DNA from: Alcaligenaceae bacterium UBA6179
GTDB taxonomy: Bacteria > Pseudomonadota > Gammaproteobacteria > Burkholderiales > Burkholderiaceae_B
Length of the DNA: 33,133 bases
NCBI GenBank assembly: GCA_002422175.1
Contig: DITR01000067.1
Coordinates: forward strand, 1-33,133
Direction: 5' to 3'
The notes beneath the pieces are model-generated. The model did not search any database and was not told the origin of the DNA. It worked only from the letters and a program-made list of their open reading frames with translations. The position numbers were made by a program, and so were the translations under genes. Below, in pieces: positions 7,763 through 16,067 of the stretch. Position 1 is the stretch's first letter, and every line of letters starts with the position of its first letter.

Positions 7763-8281
7763 ATGATCAAGCCACCCAAAGCAATTGAACGAACCATGGA
7801 AGCGGCCATATTTGCTAGCCGTTGGATCTTAGCCCCATTTTTCATTGGCCTGATCATCGCCATGATGGTGCTTTTGGTGAAGTTTGCAAAAGAGTTGTTT
7901 TCTCTACTGATGGGGGTCTTTGGCTTCTATGAGCACGACACCATTATTTCTATTTTGACCCTCGTGGACACCGCTTTGTTAGCAGTGTTGCTGATCATTA
8001 TTATTTTCAGTGGATACGAAAACTTTGTGTCCAAAATCAATGTTGGTGAACATGAAGACCGACCCGCTTGGATGGGTAAGGTGGGGTTTTCAGACCTCAA
8101 GATGAAACTGATCAGCGCTATCGTTGCGATCTCTGCGGTAGAGCTTCTCAAAGCTTTTTTGGTCAGCGAAACCATGACAGGTGAACAAATCGGATGGAAA
8201 ATCGCGATTCACGTCACCTTCGTGATCTCGGGTCTTTTATTTGCAGCCTCTGATTGGATAAGCGATAACCGCAAAGGTTAA
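7763..8281 (+). CDS. UPF0114 (YqhA-like) inner-membrane protein
   Basis: A 172-residue protein with about four hydrophobic segments. The N-terminal motif AAIFASRWILAPFFIGLIIAM is the hallmark of the UPF0114/YqhA family, followed by LLVKFAKELFSLL, a second segment ILTLVDTALLAVLLIIIIFSGYENFVS, and a closing pair of helices with DLKMKLISAIVAISAVELLKAFL. Function of the family is not established. The same frame is open back to 7583, but the upstream residues have no family similarity; the ATG at 7763 matches the usual length. The gene stands alone between the orphan ParD and the convergent LysR gene. Confidence 0.85.
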   Translation: MIKPPKAIERTMEAAIFASRWILAPFFIGLIIAMMVLLVKFAKELFSLLMGVFGFYEHDTIISILTLVDTALLAVLLIIIIFSGYENFVSKINVGEHEDRPAWMGKVGFSDLKMKLISAIVAISAVELLKAFLVSETMTGEQIGWKIAIHVTFVISGLLFAASDWISDNRKG

Positions 8282-8400
8282 TTTTTTACATTACTAGCAA
8301 TTTCGCTATGACCTTTTTCTAAGGCAACGCGGTTGCGGCCTTAGTAGTCTGCTCGTATCGGGCCATTAGCCTTTGGCAACTTGAGCATGCGATACCAAAT
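8278..8400 (-). pseudogene. Possible C-terminal scrap of a GGDEF diguanylate cyclase
   Basis: On the minus strand 8278-8340 reads GRNRVALEKGHSEIASNV and a stop. GRNRV is the typical closing motif of GGDEF domains (AK-x-x-GRNRV). Just upstream, in a shifted frame, are FGIA and ARYEQTTK, which could be worn versions of the GIA and ALYxAK motifs, but the distance between them is too short for an intact domain. The same bases form a small hairpin (CTAAGGC at 8319-8325 with GCCTTAG at 8338-8344). Weak evidence; it could be chance. Confidence 0.25.
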
Positions 8401-8514
8401 TCAAGTTCAGCAAAAGTCACAGCTAATTTAAAAATCGTCATATTAAACGCGCGCAATTCACTTTGGAAGCTGAGTTCACACCTTTTGGGGTGGTTCGTGT
8501 CAGACCATCACAGG

Positions 8515-9411
8515 TCAACGAGGGTTATGGCTGTCGATAAGGTAATCGACCAGCAAACGAACCTTGGCCGATAGGTAGCGACGGCTTGGGTATACCGCGT
8601 AGATCCCTAGCTCTTCACCACGCCAATCTGGCATCAGCTCGATCAAATGCCCGGACTTGAGCGCGTCACTCACAAGAAAATCTGGCTGCAGCACGATACC
8701 TTGACCCCCTAAAGCGGCATCCCGACAAGTATCGCCGTTATTGCTTCGCATCACTGGTGCAACCCGAACAGAAGTTTGATGTGTTGCCTCGTTTCGATGA
8801 CTAAATGTCCACACATCGGCTGATGAGAGTAGGCTATAAGCCAGTACACGATGGTAGCTAAGTTCGGGCGGCGTTGTGGGCTTGCCATGTTGCAGAATGT
8901 ATTCCGGCGAAGCGCAAAGACGCAGCCGTGTGCTGCTGAGGCGACGACTCACCATCGTGGAAGCATCTAATTTGCCAATGCGCACAGCCAAGTCAAAACC
9001 TTCCTCGACCAGATCAACCAGCCGATCAGAAAGCGTGACATCAAGCTCGACCCCCGGGTGCTGATTCATAAACGCTGCCCAGAGCTTTGACAGATGGGAA
9101 ATACCATAACTGACTGGTACATTGACGCGCAATACGCCCTTTGCCTGCACGTTTTGGTGGCTGACATCGTCTTCAGCATCTTGAAGCTCGGACAACACAC
9201 TGCGGCACCGTCCAACAAAGGTATCGCCTTCCGGTGTAAGTGAAAGTTTGCGCGTTGTTCGGTGCAATAGTCGCACGCCCAGTTGCTGTTCAAGCTCAGC
9301 CACTCGTCTCGACACCACTGCTTTTGAACTTTGCAAGCGCTCAGCCGCCCCGACAAAACTGCCGGCATCGACTACCGCCACAAAGTTACGCATTGCTTCG
9401 AATTTATCCAT
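8515..9411 (-). CDS. LysR-family transcriptional regulator (divergent to doxX)
   Basis: A 298-residue LysR-type regulator. The N-terminal winged HTH (about 1-60) reads MDKFEAMRNFVAVVDAGSFVGAAERLQSSKAVVSRRVAELEQQLGVRLLHRTTRKLSLT, then GVLRVNVPVSYGISHL starts the periplasmic-binding-protein-like effector domain. It belongs to the large AaeR/DhcR-like branch, so the effector cannot be read from sequence. It is transcribed away from a DoxX gene and an extradiol dioxygenase gene, across a 98-bp AT-rich spacer holding a long perfect dyad, so it most likely controls those two genes and itself. The start ATG at 9409-9411 gives the full HTH. Confidence 0.92.
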   Translation of the reverse strand: MDKFEAMRNFVAVVDAGSFVGAAERLQSSKAVVSRRVAELEQQLGVRLLHRTTRKLSLTPEGDTFVGRCRSVLSELQDAEDDVSHQNVQAKGVLRVNVPVSYGISHLSKLWAAFMNQHPGVELDVTLSDRLVDLVEEGFDLAVRIGKLDASTMVSRRLSSTRLRLCASPEYILQHGKPTTPPELSYHRVLAYSLLSSADVWTFSHRNEATHQTSVRVAPVMRSNNGDTCRDAALGGQGIVLQPDFLVSDALKSGHLIELMPDWRGEELGIYAVYPSRRYLSAKVRLLVDYLIDSHNPR

Positions 9412-9428
9412 TGTTCCTATTTTAAAGA

Positions 9429-9467
9429 TAATTAAACAATTATTACTATGTTTATCTTGTTTAATTA
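9429..9467. promoter_or_regulatory. Perfect 11-bp dyad, probable operator of the LysR/doxX divergon
   Basis: TAATTAAACAA at 9429-9439 is repeated exactly as its reverse complement TTGTTTAATTA at 9457-9467, with a 17-bp spacer. It sits in the middle of the 98-bp region between the divergent LysR and doxX genes. LysR regulators bind dyads in exactly this position, and the AT-rich arms fit. Binding by the adjacent LysR protein is inferred, not shown. Confidence 0.65.
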
Positions 9468-9509
9468 GTCTAATAAACTGATCTTTTAAATCAATCTTAA
9501 GGAATTTTC

Positions 9510-9929
9510 ATGAATAACGCCTTTCAAAATGGCTTGACCTTTTTGGGTCGATTGGCAATTGTGGCCCTTTTTCTGCCAGCTGGTCTGTCTAAAATCAGTG
9601 GCTTCGAAGGTACAGTCGGTTATATCAACTCGGTCGGCTTGCCCTTGGCAGCCCTTGGCGCCGTGATCGCAATCATCGTAGAAATCGGTGGTGGGCTGGC
9701 CTTACTGACTGGCTTGTTCGCCCGCCAGGCTGCCTTAGTGTTGGCCTTGTTTACGGCCGTCGCTACTTTCGCTTTTCATGCATATTGGGCCGTACCCGCC
9801 GAGCAAGTATTTATGCAGCAACTTCTTTTTTATAAAAATTTGGCTGTAATAGGTGGTTTGCTTATTTTAGCCGCACAAGGGCCGGGTGATTGGTCTATTG
9901 GTCGCCAGCGCTCAGGCGCGTCGGTCTGA
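9510..9929 (+). CDS. DoxX-family membrane protein
   Basis: A 139-residue protein with four predicted membrane segments. The start FLGRLAIVALFLPAGLSKISGFEGTVGYINSVGLP is the DoxX family signature (first helix, Ser/Lys-containing turn, then the second helix). The later HAYWAVPAEQVFMQQLLFYKNLAVIGGLLIL matches the C-terminal half. A good ribosome site AAGGA precedes the ATG. DoxX proteins are inner-membrane proteins linked to redox or thiol stress in some bacteria, but no biochemical role is certain. Followed 64 bp later by an extradiol dioxygenase gene on the same strand and preceded by a divergent LysR gene; the three probably form one unit. Confidence 0.88.
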   Translation: MNNAFQNGLTFLGRLAIVALFLPAGLSKISGFEGTVGYINSVGLPLAALGAVIAIIVEIGGGLALLTGLFARQAALVLALFTAVATFAFHAYWAVPAEQVFMQQLLFYKNLAVIGGLLILAAQGPGDWSIGRQRSGASV

Positions 9930-9993
9930 TCGCTTCGATGCCATGTCTGTGCTATCGCACAGCGCTATAACCCTCTTGTCAAGGATTGAAACA

Positions 9994-10779
9994 ATGAACA
10001 AAAAACGCGCACCTGCATTATTTGTCTCGCATGGCTCTCCCATGCTGGCGATTGAACCCGGCCCGCTTGGGGCTCAACTCAAACAACTGGGTCAGTGTTT
10101 GGATGGGGTACGTGGCATTGTCGTTGTTTCACCTCACTGGCAAACGCAAGAGCTGTTTGTGGGAAGCCACCCAAAGCCTGTGACGATTCACGATTTTGGT
10201 GGGTTTCCAAAAGTGCTGTACACACTGAGCTACCCTGCTCAGGGCTCACCAGACTTAGCCAAACGGGTCAGGCAAGCACTTCAGGTTGCAGGTATTTCTG
10301 CGCAACTCGATCCAGACCGGGGCTTAGATCACGGTGTTTGGGTACCGCTTATGCATCTTCGCCCCGAGGTAGATATACCCGTCGTGCCCTTATCTCTTCC
10401 TGAAAATGCCACACCAGAGCAAGCGCTCGCCATGGGCGAAGCACTTGCTCCCCTTCGAGAAGAGGGTATCGTTATCATAGGTTCGGGCAGCATGACGCAC
10501 AACTTATTCGAGTTTCGTGGGCCTAGCGTGACGCAAATCGAACCTTACGTTACCGCGTTCGTTGACTGGGTGCGTTCAGCCGTCGCCCGCCACGATACTG
10601 AAAAGCTGCTGAATTACAGAACGCAAGCTCCGCATGCTGTGCGGGCGCATCCGACTGACGAACATTTTCTGCCGCTGTTCGTGGCTTTGGGTGCAGCACG
10701 CTCGCAGGAATTAGTCGAAGTTCTAGAAAAAGAAGTGCGCTATGGCATGCTCTCGATGGAATCGTACATCTGGGCTTAG
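9994..10779 (+). CDS. DODA-type extradiol ring-cleavage dioxygenase (YgiD-like)
   Basis: A 261-residue enzyme of the LigB/4,5-DOPA dioxygenase superfamily, which opens catechol-type rings next to the hydroxyls using a single metal. Conserved histidines are visible: FVSHGSPM (His13), VSPHW (His48), LDHGVW (His113), SMTHNL (His169) and HPTDEHFLPL near the end. The frame is open upstream to 9886, but the ATG at 9994 has a good site (AAGGATTG) and the family N-terminus. Metal binding by the first His pair is typical of the family. It lies downstream of doxX and is probably in the same operon. The natural substrate is not evident; bacterial homologues act on DOPA-like catechols in vitro. It is not part of the ortho-cleavage pathway further right. 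Confidence 0.88.
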   Translation: MNKKRAPALFVSHGSPMLAIEPGPLGAQLKQLGQCLDGVRGIVVVSPHWQTQELFVGSHPKPVTIHDFGGFPKVLYTLSYPAQGSPDLAKRVRQALQVAGISAQLDPDRGLDHGVWVPLMHLRPEVDIPVVPLSLPENATPEQALAMGEALAPLREEGIVIIGSGSMTHNLFEFRGPSVTQIEPYVTAFVDWVRSAVARHDTEKLLNYRTQAPHAVRAHPTDEHFLPLFVALGAARSQELVEVLEKEVRYGMLSMESYIWA

Positions 10780-10864
10780 CCGTCGGCTTGATCGATCGTC
10801 ATTCAATGATTCACAAGTGAACTGAGATAAACTTAATTTTTGGCTTTTATATCATTTACATATC

Positions 10865-11845
10865 ATGAATGTACTCATTACGGGCGGTGCAGGCTTCTTA
10901 GGGCAAAAACTGGCTAAGCAGTTGCTGAGTCGTGGCTCGTTGAAAGACGCTCAAGGTGTTGATCAAATGATTGATCAATTAATACTGGTTGATGTGGTCG
11001 AAGCCAATGATTTTGGTGATCAGCGCGTCAAGGTAATTGCGGGCGATATCTCTAACTCAGCGTTATGTCAGTCATTGATTACAACTGACATAACGTCTAT
11101 TTTTCATTTGGCTGCCATTGTGAGCGGTCAAGCTGAGGCTGATTTTGATCTAGGCATGCGTATTAATTTAGATGCAGCCAGAGTATTGCTCGAAACCTGT
11201 CGAGCCTTAGGGCATCAACCCAAAATTGTTTTCACAAGTTCAGTCGCTGTTTATGGTGGGGCTTTACCAGAAGTGGTGTTAGATACCACAGCACTCAACC
11301 CACAATCATCTTATGGCACTCAAAAAGCAGTATGTGAGTTTTTGCTGAATGACTTTACCCGTAAGGGTTTTGTCGATGGCAGGGTACTTCGTTTGCCTAC
11401 GATTAGTGTTAGGCCTGGTGCGGCTAACAAGGCTGCTTCATCATTTGCAAGTGGCATCATTCGTGAGCCCTTAAATGGTCACACTTCGATTTGTCCCGTT
11501 TCACCAAATTTAAGGGTCTGGCTGCAATCACCCCGTTATGCAATCGAGTCTTTAATTTTGGGGCACGATCTGCATGCCCGTGCATTAGGTGTAAATAAGG
11601 CGATTAATCTGCCGGGTGTTGCGGTAACTGTGGGTGAGATGATCGAAGCGTTACGTAACGTGGCGGGTGATGAGGTGGTGTCGCGTATTTCAATTAAACC
11701 CGATAGTCAAATTGAGGCGATTGTTAAAAGCTGGCCTGCTTCTTGGGATGCCACCAGAGCCCGGCAATTAGGCTTTAGTGGTGACGAAAATTTTGAAAGT
11801 ATCGTGCGGGCTTATGTTGAAGATGAACTGAACGGAAAAAAATAA
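10865..11845 (+). CDS. denD: NAD-dependent SDR, D-erythronate dehydrogenase-like
   Basis: A 326-residue extended SDR. It has the GGAGFLG NAD-binding loop at 7-13, HLAAIVSG after strand 4, Ser125/Ser126, and the catalytic YGTQK (Tyr150, Lys154). The stretch VLRLPTISVRPGAANKAASSFASGIIREPL is diagnostic of the D-erythronate dehydrogenase group, which oxidises D-erythronate (and related 4-carbon acids) at C2 in a catabolic route. The usual partners (DenK/OtnK kinase, OtnC aldolase, OtnI isomerase) are not next to it; its downstream neighbours are an alpha/beta hydrolase and a flavin monooxygenase. The protein is intact. Assigned by resemblance; related SDRs of unknown substrate are possible. Confidence 0.72.
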   Translation: MNVLITGGAGFLGQKLAKQLLSRGSLKDAQGVDQMIDQLILVDVVEANDFGDQRVKVIAGDISNSALCQSLITTDITSIFHLAAIVSGQAEADFDLGMRINLDAARVLLETCRALGHQPKIVFTSSVAVYGGALPEVVLDTTALNPQSSYGTQKAVCEFLLNDFTRKGFVDGRVLRLPTISVRPGAANKAASSFASGIIREPLNGHTSICPVSPNLRVWLQSPRYAIESLILGHDLHARALGVNKAINLPGVAVTVGEMIEALRNVAGDEVVSRISIKPDSQIEAIVKSWPASWDATRARQLGFSGDENFESIVRAYVEDELNGKK

Positions 11846-11952
11846 TCTATTTTTTAGCGAACCCGCCTTTAATCTGAAAAAAAATGACGAGTCATAATAT
11901 TGAACGTTGAGCTGATGTGCTAAAGGTAGATCTGCTTCAACAAGCAGAAACC

Positions 11953-12042
11953 CTATCGATAGATTTCTCGGCGATTGCCAATTTCAATAACTAATACGCA
12001 AAGTTGTTTGCTTGCTGTTTCAATTACAAAGTGCAACGTGGT
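11953..12042 (-). pseudogene. C-terminal remnant of a RelE/ParE-family toxin
   Basis: The minus strand encodes TLHFVIETASKQL then CVLVIEIGNRREIYR and a stop at 11953-11955. The final VLVxxxGxRRExYR block is the classic C-terminus of RelE-superfamily mRNA endonuclease toxins. An in-frame TAG upstream (within about 30 residues of the stop) leaves no start or N-terminal half, and no antitoxin gene is adjacent. Functional toxin cannot be made from this. It is part of a cluster of toxin-antitoxin debris in this region. Confidence 0.6.
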
Positions 12043-12158
12043 GTATTGGTAAGCACCCAACTAGCGAAAATTCAAGCAATAAAATTTCCTACAAAAATTC
12101 AACGCAAGCAATAAGATTGCTTTTGGGTATGAATTATTTTTTTCGGGAGCAAGTAAAA

Positions 12159-13070
12159 ATGTCTGAACGACGTATTCAAGAGTCTTACGTTGAAGTAGAA
12201 GACGGGTTTAAAGTCTGGACCCAAATACTTGGTGGCGGGGGTAAAAATGAACGACCTGCATTGCTCATTCTTCATGGGGGTCCAGGGGGTGCTCACGATT
12301 ACCTTGATAATCTAGCCGCCTTGGCAACCGATAGTCAGCCAGTGGTTTTTTATGATCAGCTAGGTTGCGGCAAGTCAGATCAACCGAACGACCCAACGCG
12401 TTGGACTTTATCGCGCTTTGTGCTGGAAGTTGGTATGGTGCGTCAAGCGCTCAACCTGAACAAAGTCATTATTCTTGGCCAGTCATTTGGCGGTATGTTG
12501 GCGATTGAATATCTACTCAGTAACCCAGAAGGTATTGTTGGCCTTATTCTTTCAAATTCACTCTCTAGCGCGCCTTTATTAGGTTCAGAAATAGGTCGAC
12601 TGAAAAATGAACTGCCTGCTTCAACACGAAGTGTTTTAGAAGCGCATGAGGCTGCTGGTACAGTTGATTCCCCCGAGTACAAAAAAGCTGCAGAGGCTTT
12701 CTATAGTCGCCACATCTTGCGTATGAACCCGCTTCCCGAGGCCATAGCCGAGGTTTTGAATGCTCAAAACCAAGTTTACGAAGTGATGTGGGGAAAAAAT
12801 GAATTTAATATTACTGGCAATTTAAAAAATTGGGAGCGAACGGGCGATCTCGAAAAAATAAACTTGCCAACACTTATTATTTCTGGAGAGTTTGATGAAT
12901 CTACCCCCAAAGTAAATCAAACAATGCATGATGGTTTGAAAAAATCAGAGTGGGTCTTAATGCCCGGATGCTCACACCTTTCGAATTTAGAATCACCAGA
13001 CACATATTTTAAGTTTATTCAAAATTTTCTAGATCAAACAAATATGTCACACCCCTTAAATAACGAATGA
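12159..13070 (+). CDS. Alpha/beta hydrolase, proline iminopeptidase family (S33)
   Basis: A 303-residue alpha/beta hydrolase. HGGPGG at 39-44 forms the oxyanion hole, DQLGCGKSDQP at 66-76 is the S33 fingerprint, GQSFGG around Ser109 is the nucleophile elbow, and the acid and His lie in ISGEFDEST and PGCSHLSNLE near the end. This pattern matches the proline iminopeptidase subgroup, which removes N-terminal Pro or other small residues from peptides, but many members hydrolyse small amides or esters. The frame is open back to 12012, yet the upstream 49 residues have no family similarity and the ATG at 12159 has a CGGGAGC ribosome site. Cytosolic, no signal peptide. Stands between denD and a flavin monooxygenase, role in context unclear. 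Confidence 0.82.
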   Translation: MSERRIQESYVEVEDGFKVWTQILGGGGKNERPALLILHGGPGGAHDYLDNLAALATDSQPVVFYDQLGCGKSDQPNDPTRWTLSRFVLEVGMVRQALNLNKVIILGQSFGGMLAIEYLLSNPEGIVGLILSNSLSSAPLLGSEIGRLKNELPASTRSVLEAHEAAGTVDSPEYKKAAEAFYSRHILRMNPLPEAIAEVLNAQNQVYEVMWGKNEFNITGNLKNWERTGDLEKINLPTLIISGEFDESTPKVNQTMHDGLKKSEWVLMPGCSHLSNLESPDTYFKFIQNFLDQTNMSHPLNNE

Positions 13071-13154
13071 CCCATTGCTTTTTTGTATGACTAATTTTAA
13101 GGAAATAATGACGTTTTAGCAGCCAGTTCAATACATTATCACTAGGAGTGATTG

Positions 13155-13304
13155 ATGCGTAAACGTGTAGCGACTCATCCCAGATCCATCCTTCGTGAAG
13201 ATGTGCTGCCCAGTTCGCCGGGTATGTCTGTGAGTGCCTTATTCCGTAACCGTTTAGAGCCCGTGTTGCATGTTATAAATATTGACGGGTTTGTCACTCC
13301 TTAA
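13155..13304 (+). pseudogene. Truncated HigA-type antitoxin remnant
   Basis: The 49-codon frame begins MRKRVATHPRSILREDVLP and continues SPGMSVSALF. This is the N-terminus of HigA/VapI-type HTH antitoxins (THPGEILREDVLxxxGLSVSALA). The DNA-recognition helix is worn (FRNRLEPVLHVIN where family members have ARxLGVSRQTLHxIL) and translation stops right after VTP, where the family continues EMALRLGK for another 40 residues. No HigB toxin is adjacent. A ribosome site AGGAGTG is still present upstream. Likely dead. Confidence 0.65.
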
Positions 13305-13324
13305 ACTTTAAACGCGAGGCTATT

Positions 13325-14461
13325 GTGCGAATATTGGTTATTGGTGCGGGTGTTGCGGGAACGGCTTTAGCGGCAATGTTAGAAGGTCGAGGGCATCATA
13401 TTAAAATCATTGAGCGAAGCACTGATTTTTCTAAGTCAGGGTATGCGTTATCTTTGTGGCCTTTAGGTAGTCGAGTGCTCATCGGGTTAGGGGCAATTGA
13501 AGCGTTTCGCAAGGTAGCGCAACCCTTAGAAACATATCACCTTAAAAATGGGGTCGGTGAACAAATCAATACCTACGATTTGCGTGCCCTCATTGCGCCT
13601 CATGGCGATACAGGTACTTTGTCACGAAAAGATTTATTAACTCTTTTACGTCATCGTATCGTTAATACCCCCATCATAATGGGCCGCTCGATTACTCAAC
13701 TAAACCATCTGCCGCTAGAAACTGAAGTCACTTTTGATGATGGCTCTGTTGAGTATTTTGACTTAGTTGTTGGTGCCGATGGTATTCATTCAAAAACACG
13801 TTATTTGATCGCTGGTGATGTACCCGTGCATGAAACCGGGTGGGGTGGTTGGGTTTGGTGGGCCCCACATGGCACAGTGCCAGTCACAGATGTTACTGAA
13901 TATTGGGGGGCGGGTCGCTTTTTAGGGCTTTACCCCACGGCTGATCAAATATGCGTGTTTGCGGGTGGCCCCACTTCAAAAATTTCACAAGAAATAGCTG
14001 GCCGTCGGCAGCATGTACTGGATCATTTTGCTGCTTTAAACCCAACATTGCCTAGTGTGTTCGATGCATTGCCGTTCGATGATCAAGATATATTCTTCTG
14101 GAAACTGGATGACGTGCGATCACCTATATGGTCAAAGGGTCGCGTGGTTTTGTTAGGCGATGCGGCAACAGCGTTTTTGCCCACAGCTGGTTTAGGTGCA
14201 TCAATGGCGCTAGAGTCAGCAGCAATATTAGCAGACGAGTTGTTACGAGTTGAAGCTAAAAATATACCCCGAGCCCTTTCTTTATATGAAAAACGGCATC
14301 GGCACCGCGTTGAACACGCTCAAACTGAAAGTAGACATTTAGCGAAAACCATGTTGATTAACTCAACTCCGTTGGCCATAGCACGCGATTTATTAATGAA
14401 ACATTACTCAGTTGAAAACTTCGTAGCAGGCATCATGAAAAGTCTTGATGAACCAATCTAG
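13325..14461 (+). CDS. FAD-dependent group A aromatic monooxygenase-like protein
   Basis: A 378-residue flavoprotein of the p-hydroxybenzoate hydroxylase fold. It has the GxGxxG FAD loop (GAGVAG at 7-12) with Glu30 for the ribose, the DG motif (VVGADGIHSKTR, Asp152-Gly153) and the GD motif (RVVLLGDAATAFLPTAGLGASMALESA, Gly278-Asp279). Such enzymes use NAD(P)H and O2 to hydroxylate aromatic or other electron-rich substrates. Start is a GTG at 13325, needed to keep the first beta strand of the FAD fold. The substrate is unknown. It is convergent with the GntP-type permease gene downstream. Cytosolic. Confidence 0.85.
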   Translation: MRILVIGAGVAGTALAAMLEGRGHHIKIIERSTDFSKSGYALSLWPLGSRVLIGLGAIEAFRKVAQPLETYHLKNGVGEQINTYDLRALIAPHGDTGTLSRKDLLTLLRHRIVNTPIIMGRSITQLNHLPLETEVTFDDGSVEYFDLVVGADGIHSKTRYLIAGDVPVHETGWGGWVWWAPHGTVPVTDVTEYWGAGRFLGLYPTADQICVFAGGPTSKISQEIAGRRQHVLDHFAALNPTLPSVFDALPFDDQDIFFWKLDDVRSPIWSKGRVVLLGDAATAFLPTAGLGASMALESAAILADELLRVEAKNIPRALSLYEKRHRHRVEHAQTESRHLAKTMLINSTPLAIARDLLMKHYSVENFVAGIMKSLDEPI

Positions 14462-14610
14462 CCCTTTAAAAAGATTTAGTAAGGTCTGGAGGGTGGCTTT
14501 TTCTTTTGATGAGCACCTAGCCACGCTGAAAGACCTGCGCCAAGCCGCACAGCAAACACAAAAACAATTGGCTGTTAAATCAATGGTGATAATTAGTCTT
14601 TGCTGGTGCC

Positions 14611-16023
14611 CTAAAAACTACCAAACACTGAGGCCAAGAAAATAATAAAAGCTAACGTGATAAGCGGAAAGACTATTGTTACCATCGCAATATAACGATA
14701 AGCAGCGCGGTGGGTGAGATTGCAAATGCCAAGTAAGGTAATGACTGCGCCATTGTGTGGCAGCGTGTCCATGCAGCCAGACGCCATCACCGCAATGCGA
14801 TGCAAAAGTTCTGGGCTAATGCCCAGGGCCACCGCTTTAGCCAGATAGTCAGCGCCCAGTGTTTGTAAGGCAATCGACATACCGCCAGAAGCTGATCCGG
14901 TTATGCCCGCCAGTACATTGACTGCAACCGCTTCACTGATCAGTGGGTTACCTGGCGCAATGCTTAAAACAAACTCTCGAATGATTAAAAACCCCGTTAA
15001 GCTGGCGATGACAGAGCCATAACCCACTTCAGAGGCTGTATTCAGTATGGGTAGCATTGAGCCGACAGAACCATGGTTCACAGCCTCATTTGCTTTTGCA
15101 AACTGCCGTGTCTGTATAACTTGCATGGTGTAGAGATAAATAATGCCCACCGATAGGGCTATAACAATAGCCCAGATGCCGGTTACAGATGAAAGAGAGG
15201 TCATGCCAAATTCATTTGTTTTAAGAAACTCGGGTTGCCACTCTAAAAGCCACCACTTCGCCATCATTAAGTTTGTGAGCCCCATCAGCACGATTGGGAA
15301 TACTGCTACACGAAATGGGATGGTAGGTTTTGAAGAGTCACTAGCCTGACTTGCTAAATTGGCATTGAAAATATTTTGATTTGATGGGCTTGCGTCTGCC
15401 ACACTGAGTAAGCGACGTTGACGATTAAGCCATAAGATGCCTAAGCCGAGCATCATACAACTCGCGATTAAGCCTAGACCTGGCGCTGCAAAAGAATCTG
15501 TTCCAAAAAAAGGGCTGGGAATCGAGTTCTGAACAGAAGGGGTGCCGGGCAGTGCAGTCATCGTGAACGTAAACGCGCCCAGTGCAATCGCACCGGGCAG
15601 TAAGTTGACGGAAATCTGTGCGCGCTCAAACAAAGATTTTCCTATGGGAAACATCATGAACGCGACCACAAATAGTGACACGCCACCATAGGTCAAAATA
15701 GCGCAAGCCAAGACGACAGCCAATAAACCACGCGATGAGCCGAGCTTTTCAGTGATGCCATTTGCAATAGCAAGTGCATAACCAGATGACTCCATAAGCT
15801 TACCGAAAATAGACCCTAATAAAAAAAGTGGAAAGTATTGAATGAGATACCCACCCATTGCTTTCATGAAAACCTGTGTGTAGATCGGCAAGAGGTCTGC
15901 AAAATTACCGCTCAGTAAAACGGCAAGCAGTGCCATAGTCGGTGCCAAAATTAATACGCTCATGCCACGATAGGCTAAGAACATCAGTAGACCTAGTGAG
16001 ATCAGGATCGAAATTAATTCCAT
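14611..16023 (-). CDS. GntP-family permease
   Basis: A 470-residue integral membrane transporter with about 12 hydrophobic segments. YFPLFLLGSIFGKLMESSG, TYGGVSLFVVAFMMFPIGKSLF, ALPGTPSVQN, ITGSASGGMSIAL and SGCMDTLPHNGAVITLLG are typical of the GntP/citrate-type (H+ symport) permeases, which import gluconate or other organic acids. The frame extends to a TTG at 16056, but the ATG at 16023 matches the usual hydrophobic start (MELISILISLGLLMFLAYRG). It converges with the flavin monooxygenase gene and lies directly downstream of an alpha/beta hydrolase remnant on the same strand, perhaps its former operon partner. Substrate not readable from sequence. Confidence 0.85.
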   Translation of the reverse strand: MELISILISLGLLMFLAYRGMSVLILAPTMALLAVLLSGNFADLLPIYTQVFMKAMGGYLIQYFPLFLLGSIFGKLMESSGYALAIANGITEKLGSSRGLLAVVLACAILTYGGVSLFVVAFMMFPIGKSLFERAQISVNLLPGAIALGAFTFTMTALPGTPSVQNSIPSPFFGTDSFAAPGLGLIASCMMLGLGILWLNRQRRLLSVADASPSNQNIFNANLASQASDSSKPTIPFRVAVFPIVLMGLTNLMMAKWWLLEWQPEFLKTNEFGMTSLSSVTGIWAIVIALSVGIIYLYTMQVIQTRQFAKANEAVNHGSVGSMLPILNTASEVGYGSVIASLTGFLIIREFVLSIAPGNPLISEAVAVNVLAGITGSASGGMSIALQTLGADYLAKAVALGISPELLHRIAVMASGCMDTLPHNGAVITLLGICNLTHRAAYRYIAMVTIVFPLITLAFIIFLASVFGSF

Positions 16024-16067
16024 GTTTGAGTGGCCTATTGTGTTGACGTTAACCAAATGGTGACATA

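Noticed and set aside
12012..12158. N-terminal extension of the S33 hydrolase frame
   Set aside because: Overlaps the antisense RelE remnant and lacks similarity; the ATG at 12159 has a ribosome site.
14445..14645. 66-codon plus-strand frame after the flavin monooxygenase (FSFDEHLATLKDLRQAAQQTQKQLA)
   Set aside because: Possibly a fragment of a helical protein, but no family is recognised and it runs into the convergent permease gene.
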